Source: an uncultured Collinsella sp.
GTDB taxonomy: Bacteria > Actinomycetota > Coriobacteriia > Coriobacteriales > Coriobacteriaceae
DNA length: 5,096 nucleotides
NCBI GenBank assembly: GCA_900754435.1
Contig: CAAECT010000162.1
Location: 1 to 5,096, forward strand
Direction of reading: 5' to 3'
Below, piece by piece: positions 1-4,490 of the stretch (position 1 is the stretch's first letter; each line of letters begins with the position of its first letter). Both the position numbers and the translations under genes were made by a program. Under the pieces are notes generated by a model. That model worked only from the letters and a program-made list of their open reading frames with translations, ran no database searches and was not told the origin of the DNA.

Positions 1-567
1 CGCGGAGGAAAGCTCACCCGCCTCAAGAAACTCCTCGAGCGCCGCCTCGTCTAACGCAGCAGCATCCTCCTGAACGGTGCCGCCCGCCAGCAGTTCGTTG
101 GCATCCAGGCAGCCCTCGGAAAGACGCTGCCCGAGCTGTGCCAGCAAAACATCGCGGCCGGGATTCTCCAAATCGATCTTGTTGATGAAGATGAACGTCG
201 GGATGTCATAGCGCGCAAGCAGGCGCCACAGGGTTTCGGTGTGCCCCTGTACGCCATCGTTGGCGCCTACCACCAGAATCGCGTAGTCCAGGGCACGCAG
301 CGTGCGCTCCGCCTCGGCAGAAAAATCGACATGGCCGGGAGCGTCCACGAGCATAACGTGGGTGTCACCATGGTCGAGCACAGCCTGCGACGAGAAGATC
401 GTGATACCGCGCTCACGCTCAATCTCGTTCGTATCCAGATGCGAGTCGCCATCGTCAACGCGGCCGCGCTTGCGAATGCGGCCCGCGTTAAACAGCATGG
501 CCTCGGCCAGCGTGGTCTTGCCGGCATCGACATGCGCCAAGATTCCAACGACCGCTTGCTTCGACAT
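1..567 (-). CDS. TetM/EF-G-like ribosomal-protection GTPase, N-terminal part (cut by window edge)
   Basis: The reading frame opens with ATG at 567 and stays open for 189 codons to base 1, so the C-terminal part lies outside the window. The G domain is complete: P-loop AHVDAGKT at residues 11-18, switch I RERGITI at 51-57, G3 motif DAPGH at 75-79 and G4 motif NKID at 129-132. Spacing and wording match the TetM/TetO/TetW family (GILAHVDAGKTTL, GVQxxT, IPTxIFINKID) more closely than ordinary EF-G, and the acidic LDEAALEEFLEAG stretch resembles the TetM insert after G4. Family members bind the ribosome like EF-G, hydrolyse GTP and release tetracycline. An upstream GAGGAGA at about 571-577 supports the start. 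The protein looks diverged from classical TetM, so it may be a housekeeping or unassigned chromosomal translation GTPase; actual tetracycline resistance is not shown. Family call is secure, drug function is not. Confidence 0.9.
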   Translation of the reverse strand, partial: MSKQAVVGILAHVDAGKTTLAEAMLFNAGRIRKRGRVDDGDSHLDTNEIERERGITIFSSQAVLDHGDTHVMLVDAPGHVDFSAEAERTLRALDYAILVVGANDGVQGHTETLWRLLARYDIPTFIFINKIDLENPGRDVLLAQLGQRLSEGCLDANELLAGGTVQEDAAALDEAALEEFLEAGELSSA

Positions 568-627
568 GGCTCTCCTCTTATTGCAAGCCCATCGCACGCG
601 GCAACGGGCACCCTCGTTCCACACTGG

Positions 628-656
628 ATGATACAATTTACGGGCCGGCGGGCGAA
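628..656 (-). promoter_or_regulatory. Weak candidate promoter for the TetM-like GTPase gene
   Basis: On the minus strand a -35-like TTCGCC (651-656) is separated by 17 bp from a -10-like TATCAT (628-633). Transcription would start near 621 and give a leader of roughly 50 nt before the ATG at 567. The -35 matches consensus at only three positions, so this is a guess from spacing and position. Confidence 0.25.
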
Positions 657-754
657 GCGGGCCCTATCCCCCGACCGAGCTCATCGCCCCGCGTTGCCGC
701 GCGGCGATTTTCGTAGGTTCGCGCCTTGCGAAAGCCGGCTTTCAAAACAGCACA

Positions 755-794
755 GCGAACGAAAATGACCCCGCCCAGGGCCATTTTCGTTCGC
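755..794 (-). terminator. Strong hairpin downstream of the GNAT gene, probable terminator
   Basis: GCGAACGAAAATG (755-767) and CATTTTCGTTCGC (782-794) form a perfect 13-bp stem. It is extended inward by an A/C mismatch and CCC/GGG around a 6-nt loop. It lies 27 bp beyond the GNAT stop codon, between two minus-strand genes, as expected for a terminator isolating GNAT from the downstream GTPase gene. The U-run is poor (TGTGCTGTTTT after the stem on the minus strand), so termination strength is uncertain. The A-rich/T-rich arms would let it work in either direction. Confidence 0.55.
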
Positions 795-821
795 GCGAAT
801 TGTTGATACGCATCCCCACTC

Positions 822-1310
822 TTATGCCTCGCGCAGCCAATCAAACGCGACGCGCGGCGTACCGTCCGACACATATACGATACCGGCGCGCTTAAACCCG
901 GCCTTGGCGATGGCGCCCTGCATGGGCAGGTTGTCTTGATGCGTGTCGATACGCAGGTGATCGGCGCGCTCCTTGGCAAAGGCAAACATCGCAGCCGCGA
1001 TACCGTGCACGGTGCCGTCGGATGCCACGCGGTGCAGCACGGCGTACGGAGTGTCGCTATGCCATTGACCGTCCTCAATTACGTCATAGCACTCGTCCGG
1101 ACCCGGTAAAAAGGCAAACGTCGCCACCACGCGACCGTCGACTTCGCACACATAGCTGCCACCAGCGGCGATATCGGCTGCCGGCTGCTCGGCAGACGGC
1201 GGCCACTCGGGCGACTGCGTGGCGTTGCCATGCGCGCGCATAAAGGCGCGGGCCGCGTCATAGATAGCCATGACGGCGGGAATGTCGGTATCGAGGGTTT
1301 TTCTGATCAT
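822..1310 (-). CDS. GNAT family N-acetyltransferase
   Basis: The gene encodes about 162 residues, the usual length for a single GNAT domain, which transfers an acetyl group from acetyl-CoA to an amine. The start reads IRKTLDTDIPAVMAIYDAAR, the typical first strand and helix. HGN at residues 27-29 is shared with a GNAT subgroup that often carries GN..QW. The acetyl-CoA motif A region is LHRVASDGTVHGIA (about 92-105), followed by LRIDTHQDN (119-127), PMQ and the motif B end AGF (137-139). The substrate cannot be told. The canonical Q/RxxGxG/A phosphate loop is weakly kept (SDGTVHGIA), normal for this subgroup's variability but worth noting. Starts are possible at GTG 1313 or ATG 1310, which are adjacent; a GTGAGG upstream suits either. 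It is transcribed divergently from the gene at 1388 and stands alone. Confidence 0.88.
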   Translation of the reverse strand: MIRKTLDTDIPAVMAIYDAARAFMRAHGNATQSPEWPPSAEQPAADIAAGGSYVCEVDGRVVATFAFLPGPDECYDVIEDGQWHSDTPYAVLHRVASDGTVHGIAAAMFAFAKERADHLRIDTHQDNLPMQGAIAKAGFKRAGIVYVSDGTPRVAFDWLREA

Positions 1311-1332
1311 CACGCGGCGACCTCACGTTTAT

Positions 1333-1362
1333 TGGTATCACTTTGATTGGGCAATGATACCA
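1333..1362. promoter_or_regulatory. Inverted repeat, possible operator in a divergent promoter region
   Basis: TGGTATCA (1333-1340) and TGATACCA (1355-1362) are exact reverse complements with 14 bp between them, so their centres are 22 bp apart, about two helical turns. The repeat lies in the short gap between the start of the GNAT gene (minus, 1310) and the start of the 98-aa gene (plus, 1388). A dimeric regulator bound here could act on both promoters. I do not recognise the half-site as that of a named regulator, and no adjacent regulator gene is present. Confidence 0.4.
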
Positions 1363-1368
1363 GCGTTT

Positions 1369-1377
1369 GGAGAGGGG
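1369..1377 (+). promoter_or_regulatory. Ribosome binding site that selects the ATG at 1388
   Basis: GGAGAGGGG lies 10 nt before ATG 1388. An in-frame TTG at 1367 would place this purine run inside the coding region and has no site of its own, so the ATG is preferred. Confidence 0.6.
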
Positions 1378-1387
1378 CACGAAGCAG

Positions 1388-1684
1388 ATGGGGAGCAAAA
1401 AGCGAGCCGCTTGGTCAAAAGCCAAAAGCGAGTTTTTAGGCGCTGCCACGGGCGGCGATATGAGCGACCTGTTTGCGCGCGAGAATGAGCGCCGCGACGC
1501 CCTGGACGCCGAGCGCGATGAAGCCTGGCGCTACAAGTCGTGCGAACGCAAAAACCGTTACGACACGCGCGCCGAGGCCGAGGCCGTTATGGCCGACTGC
1601 GAAAACCGCGGGCGGCGTGGTTTGGCCTGCTACAAATGCGAATACTGCGGCGGCTGGCACCTGACGTCGCATCCTTGGAAATAG
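1388..1684 (+). CDS. Small protein with C-terminal zinc-ribbon-like Cys/His cluster
   Basis: This 98-residue protein has no function I can name. The first half is basic, then strongly charged and probably helical (residues 25-50, rich in E, R, D and A). The second half contains C52, C71 and C81, and ends in YKCEYCGGWHLTS with C84, C87 and H91, plus H95. The CxxCGxWHLTS ending recurs in small hypothetical proteins of bacteria and phages and looks like half a zinc site; C52, just before the KNRYDTRAEAE segment, is a plausible further ligand. A nucleic-acid- or protein-binding role is possible but unproven. The gene is divergent from GNAT and convergent with the rsmJ-like gene, with 48 bp between the two stop codons and no clear terminator in that gap. 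Real-gene status rests on the good ribosome binding site, the coherent composition and the conserved-looking motif. Confidence 0.75.
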   Translation: MGSKKRAAWSKAKSEFLGAATGGDMSDLFARENERRDALDAERDEAWRYKSCERKNRYDTRAEAEAVMADCENRGRRGLACYKCEYCGGWHLTSHPWK

Positions 1685-1732
1685 GCCTCGCATCGGCACG
1701 GCACTGACGGAGCGCCAACCATCGCGCGCAAG

Positions 1733-2437
1733 CTACGGGCGCGGCGGCACCAAAACATCGTAACGAACGGCCTTGCCCGCAAGTTGATAGCTCGGCTTAA
1801 CTCCGGCAAGCAGCGGGCCCTTCACCGGCCGCTTGATAACGACCTTGCGCGGATGCACAGCAAGCGCCGCCTCGACCAGCGATTCCTCATCGGCACACGG
1901 CTGTTCCAAATGGTGCAGGAGTTGGAACTTCTTTTTCACCGCCGCACTCTTGGTGCGCTCGGGAAACATGGGATCCAGATACACCGCGTCGGGAGCGGCG
2001 AGCTCGCCCTGCCCGATCAGCTCAGCTGTATGGCGAAGGCCGGCAATGCTGTCCTCGCCCGCATGAAGGCGCATGCGAGCCACGGCAGCCGCAAGCACCT
2101 GATCATCCGCCGCGCGATCCAAGGCATCCTTGAGGAGCGCCGCGATCACGCAATCCTGCTCATACAGATCGACGGTAAAGCCCGCGGCCGCCAACAGCAG
2201 CGAATCCTCGCCAAAGCCTGCCGTGGCATCAATCGCCCATGGGCTCTCGATGCCTTTTGTGCGCGCAGCCTTTACCAGCAGCTCTTGCTGCAGACGGCCT
2301 TGCTTGAGTCGTGGCAGCATGCGGGCAAAATCGGCACGCAGCTCCATCGCGCCGTCGGTGAGCGTGAGGCCCTCGGACTTCCGCACGAGCTCGAGCCCCG
2401 CGGCCCGAGCAACAGAAAAGGGATCGACGACGCCCAT
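1733..2437 (-). CDS. rsmJ: 16S rRNA (guanine-N2) methyltransferase, RsmJ family
   Basis: The 234-residue protein follows Escherichia coli RsmJ (YhiQ, about 250 residues) along its length. Shared features are the SAM-binding motif I DATAGFGEDS at residues 70-79, the acidic end of strand 2 at LYE (91-93) followed by VIAALL, the catalytic-region motif VYLDPMFP (152-159), KSAAVKKK (163-170), and a C-terminal VVIKRP with a final RYDV strand. RsmJ methylates N2 of G1516 in helix 45 of 16S rRNA, in the cytoplasm, using S-adenosylmethionine. The N-terminal region is shorter than in E. coli. ATG 2437 is chosen because AAGGAG lies 5 nt upstream; an in-frame GTG at 2443 would nearly touch that site. The gene lies 64 bp downstream of the 46-aa gene on the same strand and might be cotranscribed with it. 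The family call is firm; the exact target base is by homology. Confidence 0.9.
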   Translation of the reverse strand: MGVVDPFSVARAAGLELVRKSEGLTLTDGAMELRADFARMLPRLKQGRLQQELLVKAARTKGIESPWAIDATAGFGEDSLLLAAAGFTVDLYEQDCVIAALLKDALDRAADDQVLAAAVARMRLHAGEDSIAGLRHTAELIGQGELAAPDAVYLDPMFPERTKSAAVKKKFQLLHHLEQPCADEESLVEAALAVHPRKVVIKRPVKGPLLAGVKPSYQLAGKAVRYDVLVPPRP

Positions 2438-2442
2438 GGACA

Positions 2443-2448
2443 CTCCTT
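2443..2448 (-). promoter_or_regulatory. Ribosome binding site that selects the rsmJ ATG
   Basis: On the minus strand AAGGAG is followed by 5 nt and then ATG 2437. The alternative GTG start at 2441-2443 overlaps the edge of this site and is therefore unlikely. Confidence 0.75.
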
Positions 2449-2501
2449 AACAAGCAAAACGAATACGCGGGGCGCCGTTTATGCCAGCACCCAACCGTCC
2501 G

Positions 2502-2642
2502 CTATTGTCCCACATGCGACATGGCCCACAGCATCGCAATGCAAAGCACCGCCATCAATCCCGTGCACACGGCAGCGATCACAGAATCGCCCATGCGCCT
2601 TCCCAACGACCGCGGCTCACGCACTTGCCCTGTTCCGTACAT
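2502..2642 (-). CDS. 46-aa single-pass membrane protein, hypothetical
   Basis: A very short reading frame begins MYGTGQVREPRSLGRRMGDS and continues as one hydrophobic segment, VIAAVCTGLMAVLCIAMLWAM (about residues 21-41), before ending SHVGQ. The basic N-terminal half (four Arg) followed by one helix suggests the N-terminus stays inside the cell. The start is well supported: AAGGAGGA at 2649-2656 is a near-perfect Shine-Dalgarno sequence. There are two adjacent ATG codons (2645 and 2642); the second has the better 7-nt spacing from the AGGAGG core. No family is recognised. It lies 64 bp upstream of rsmJ on the same strand, with no obvious terminator between them. Confidence 0.6.
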   Translation of the reverse strand: MYGTGQVREPRSLGRRMGDSVIAAVCTGLMAVLCIAMLWAMSHVGQ

Positions 2643-2648
2643 CATGGC

Positions 2649-2656
2649 TCCTCCTT
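2649..2656 (-). promoter_or_regulatory. Strong ribosome binding site for the 46-aa protein
   Basis: AAGGAGGA on the minus strand, 3 nt before ATG 2645 and 6 nt before ATG 2642. It is the best Shine-Dalgarno match in the window and the main reason to believe this small gene. It also argues against a longer reading of the same frame from an ATG at 2711, which has no such site. Confidence 0.65.
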
Positions 2657-2724
2657 GAGACCAGCTCCTTGTTACGGCCTCATCATCCCAGCGCCGCACA
2701 TGGGCTGCCATCGATTTGGCTTAC

Positions 2725-2753
2725 GTCCAGCTTTCCTTTTTGAAAGGTTGGAC
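2725..2753. repeat. Imperfect hairpin in divergent intergenic region
   Basis: GTCCA (2725-2729) pairs with TGGAC (2749-2753), then after a small internal loop CTTTC (2731-2735) pairs with GAAAG (2742-2746) around a 6-nt T-rich loop. It lies between the divergent starts at 2642 and 2875, upstream of both genes. It could be a protein-binding site or a leader structure; there is no upstream gene on either strand for it to terminate. Confidence 0.35.
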
Positions 2754-2794
2754 CGTACAGGCAAGAGACGCTTTCAAACGCATGCATCGTCCCG

Positions 2795-2823
2795 TTGAAC
2801 TACAATGTGCTTCACGATATGTG
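2795..2823 (+). promoter_or_regulatory. Candidate promoter for the four-helix membrane protein gene
   Basis: TTGAAC (2795-2800) and TATGTG (2818-2823) are separated by 17 bp. This would start transcription near 2830 and give a leader of about 45 nt. The -35 keeps TTGA and the -10 keeps TAT. A TACAAT at 2801-2806 is a better -10 hexamer but has no matching -35 upstream. Confidence 0.35.
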
Positions 2824-2874
2824 CCGTAACCTGGGCGCGACAGATTCTCCGCGCCCGCATCGAAAGGACCAGCT

Positions 2875-3276
2875 ATGAGCGCTGCTCGCAAGACACTCAA
2901 AATCCTTGCCCTGATTTATTTTGTTCTGGGCATCGCCAGCCTCGTCATCGGAATTGCCGGCATTGTTACCGGCAATTTTGGATCCGCTTACGGATCGAAC
3001 GCCACACTCGCCGCTGTTGTGGTGATTGTTAAGGGCCTCGTCGACCTTGCCGCAGGCGTCGCCGGTATCAAGGGCGCCAACAAGCCTTCGCAGGTAGACG
3101 GCGCATTTAAGCTCGGTATCGTTGCCGCGGCAGCCACGCTCCTCCAAGCCGTGCTCACGCTTCCCGCACTCGGCGGCAGCTCCGTCAATATAATCGCCTT
3201 TGTCATCGTGGTCTACGACCTGTTCTTTGTTCAGCAGGCACACGCCGTTAAGGCCGAGAACAAGGACCGCCTGTAA
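2875..3276 (+). CDS. Small four-helix integral membrane protein, hypothetical
   Basis: The 133-residue protein has four hydrophobic segments at about residues 9-32, 43-65, 77-98 and 103-122. The loops are short, the N-terminus is basic (RKTLK) and the C-terminus is charged (KAENKDRL). Helices 1 and 2 are rich in Gly and Ala (GIASLVIGIAGIVTG, LVDLAAGVAGIKG), suggesting tight packing. The second helix carries a Lys and an Asp (K53, D57) that might face a partner or a polar path. No enzymatic or transport motif is visible and I do not recognise a named family. AAAGGA at 2863-2868 lies 6 nt before the ATG. The gene is monocistronic: a candidate promoter stands upstream and a hairpin terminator begins 45 bp after the stop. 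Confidence 0.8.
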   Translation: MSAARKTLKILALIYFVLGIASLVIGIAGIVTGNFGSAYGSNATLAAVVVIVKGLVDLAAGVAGIKGANKPSQVDGAFKLGIVAAAATLLQAVLTLPALGGSSVNIIAFVIVVYDLFFVQQAHAVKAENKDRL

Positions 3277-3320
3277 GCGCCCGCTTCTCATAACCTCTGT
3301 TGCAACCAAGCAACTAAAAA

Positions 3321-3359
3321 GGGCCGATCGCGCATCTCCGCGGTCGGCCCTTTGCGTTT
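3321..3359 (+). terminator. Intrinsic terminator after the four-helix membrane protein gene
   Basis: GGGCCGATCGCG (3321-3332) pairs with CGCGGTCGGCCC (3339-3350) as a 12-bp stem containing one G-T pair, with the 6-nt loop CATCTC. An A-run (3316-3320) precedes it and TTTGCGTTT follows. The stem is very stable and the T-tract is interrupted. With the A-run it may also act on transcripts arriving from the opposite strand. Confidence 0.8.
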
Positions 3360-3383
3360 GCCTAGATAAAACCTACCAAAATA

Positions 3384-3407
3384 AACCTGTCCCTTTTTTG
3401 GCAGGTT
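3384..3407 (-). terminator. Hairpin overlapping the rlmA stop codon, probable terminator
   Basis: AACCTGTC (3384-3391) pairs with GGCAGGTT (3400-3407), 8 bp with one G-T pair, around the loop CCTTTTTT. On the minus strand the stem starts inside the rlmA stop codon (TAA, 3406-3408) and is followed by TATTTT, as in a short rho-independent terminator. With the hairpin at 3321-3350 it separates two convergent genes. Confidence 0.5.
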
Positions 3408-4218
3408 AGTGGCGGTACTCGGCGATGATGAAGTCGATGTCGGTTTGAAGGGTGTCCAAATTTGCCAGGCGCTCTTTGTCGGCAGGGCGCGTGCGATAGT
3501 AGTACGGCGTCATCTGGAACACCGCCTCGATGTCGGCCTGCGTCTGGAGCGTAATATTCGCAGATACCCGGTGCGTTCCGACTAACTCGAGCTCGGTTGT
3601 CTTCGGCAGCTTCTCATCGTTAAGGTACGGCGTGTCGTAGAGCACCTCCTTGAGCCCAAACAGATGACGTGCACCTGGCACGACGGTGTAGAGCGAGCCC
3701 TCGGGCGCCAGCACGCGAGAAAACTCACGCTCGTTAAAGGGAGCGAAGAGCTCGGTCACCATATCGAAGGCGCCATCGGCCACGGGGATATCCTTCATGT
3801 TGGCCACGAAGTAGGTCGCGTCGCCGCGCTTGGCGGCCAGGCGCACCATCTCCTTGCCCAGGTCGAAACCGTAAGCATCCACGCCCGGCACCGCGCCCAT
3901 GGCGCTGGTGTAGTAGCCCTCGCCGCAGCAAATATCGAGCAAGGCCAGCGGCTTGTCCGACGTAGCTGCGCACCGCTGAGCTCGTTCGCGCACCAGCTCG
4001 ACCATCGCATCGCGCAACGGCGCATAGTAACCGCGGTTCAGAAAGTCGCGACGGCTGCGTGCCTGCGACTTGGGATCGCCCATGGAGTCGCCGCTCTTGG
4101 ACGAGCGCAGCAGATATAGATAGCCCTCGCGAGCACGGTCAAACCGGTGTCCGCCCGCGCATGCAGCGCCGCGTTCGTCATCCACCAACGGTTCATGGCA
4201 AACGGGACACAACAACAT
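3406..4218 (-). CDS. rlmA: 23S rRNA (guanine-N1) methyltransferase, RlmA family
   Basis: This 270-residue protein matches E. coli RlmA (RrmA) in order and length. An N-terminal zinc finger has ligands C4, C7, C20 and H24 (CPVC...CAGGH), followed by RFDRAREGYLYLL and then RRDFLNRGYYAPLRDA. The SAM-binding motif I is LLDICCGEGYYT (93-104), with D119 in FDLGK as the likely ribose contact. The C-terminal half holds VVPGARHLFGLKEVLYD and the family signature MTPYYYRTRP. RlmA(I) methylates G745 and RlmA(II)/TlrB methylates G748 in helix 35 of 23S rRNA, near the drug-binding exit tunnel; TlrB contributes to tylosin resistance. Characterised Gram-positive members are type II, so G748 is the likelier target, but this cannot be settled by eye. 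AAGGAG at 4224-4229 lies 5 nt before the ATG. The gene stands alone and is divergent from the MATE gene. Confidence 0.93.
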   Translation of the reverse strand: MLLCPVCHEPLVDDERGAACAGGHRFDRAREGYLYLLRSSKSGDSMGDPKSQARSRRDFLNRGYYAPLRDAMVELVRERAQRCAATSDKPLALLDICCGEGYYTSAMGAVPGVDAYGFDLGKEMVRLAAKRGDATYFVANMKDIPVADGAFDMVTELFAPFNEREFSRVLAPEGSLYTVVPGARHLFGLKEVLYDTPYLNDEKLPKTTELELVGTHRVSANITLQTQADIEAVFQMTPYYYRTRPADKERLANLDTLQTDIDFIIAEYRH

Positions 4219-4253
4219 GGCAACTCCTTAGCGCGAACAACACAACACCCACC

Positions 4254-4282
4254 ATTGTCGCACGCCTTCCCCACCTAGTCAT
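4254..4282 (-). promoter_or_regulatory. Candidate rlmA promoter whose -35 lies in the repeat element
   Basis: On the minus strand ATGACT (4277-4282) is 17 bp from GACAAT (4254-4259), preceded by TGC as in extended -10 promoters. Each hexamer matches consensus at four positions. The -35 falls inside the left end of the 4275-4426 inverted repeat. Confidence 0.3.
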
Positions 4283-4426
4283 TGGGGACGTTCTTAAACG
4301 ACTAGTCAAAAGGGACACTCTTGCGTCACATAGGGACACTCCTTTTGGTCGGTGCCAAAGAGTGTCCCCAACGACTAGTCGTTTAAGAACGTCCCCAACG
4401 ACTATAAGAACGTCCCCAATGACTAG
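4275..4426. repeat. 152-bp GTCCC-type inverted-repeat element, REP- or MITE-like
   Basis: The ends at 4275-4296 and 4405-4426 are exact 22-bp reverse complements. A second, longer perfect inverted repeat of 26 bp pairs 4282-4307 with 4373-4398. After a 4-nt mismatch loop it continues with 11 more paired bases (4312-4322 with 4358-4368), closing on a loop of about 35 nt. The arms are built from GGGGACGTTCTTA, GACTAGTC and GGGACACTC words; GGGAC or GTCCC occurs six times. No reading frame inside looks real. The element fills most of the gap between the divergent rlmA and MATE genes. It could be a REP-like sequence moved by a tyrosine transposase of the RAYT/IS200 type, a small MITE, or a structured RNA/terminator block. 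No transposase is present in the window and no target-site duplication is obvious. Confidence 0.8.
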
Positions 4427-4428
4427 TC
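4370..4428 (+). repeat. Degenerate tandem repeat forming the right arm of the element
   Basis: A unit of the form AAYGACTAGTCGTTTAAG plus AACGTCCCC starts at 4370. It recurs at 4397 with the six bases GTCGTT missing, and begins a third time at 4418 (AATGACTAGTCG) before the sequence diverges. The spacing is therefore 27 bp, then 21 bp. GACTAGTC is itself an 8-bp palindrome. Confidence 0.75.
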
Positions 4429-4490
4429 GATTAGGAGTATCATCGTCTGCGCAAATAGGCACGAAAGAGCATATTAGAGATTGAGAGCGT

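Noticed and set aside
641..665. GC-rich inverted GGGCC/GGCCC near the start of the GTPase gene
   Set aside because: Only about 5 bp pair and such matches are expected by chance in this GC-rich stretch.
241..768. Plus-strand open frame of 175 codons opposite the GTPase gene
   Set aside because: It mirrors the G domain on the other strand, shows no domain motifs, and runs through the intergenic hairpin.
568..821. Search for tRNA or other stable RNA genes in the larger gaps (568-821, 2643-2874, 4219-4490)
   Set aside because: No T-loop-like GGTTCRA with matching acceptor arms, and no known riboswitch core, was recognised by eye; a covariance-model search was not possible here.
2502..2711. 69-aa version of the small membrane protein starting at ATG 2711
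   Set aside because: The strong AAGGAGGA site at 2649-2656 lies inside this longer frame and points to the ATG at 2642 or 2645; no site precedes 2711.
1784..2743. Long plus-strand open frame of 319 codons across the rsmJ region
   Set aside because: It is antisense to the well-supported RsmJ protein and the 46-aa gene, has no sensible ribosome binding site, and its protein is rich in Arg, His and Ser as is usual for a shadow frame in GC-rich DNA.
2812..3309. Minus-strand open frame of 165 codons opposite the four-helix membrane protein
   Set aside because: The plus-strand frame has a ribosome binding site, a sensible membrane topology and a terminator; the antisense frame has none of these.
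4275..4430. Possible CRISPR array from the recurring GACTAGTC and GTCCCC words
   Set aside because: The copies are in both orientations, unequally spaced (27 and 21 bp), with no unique spacers between them and no cas genes nearby.
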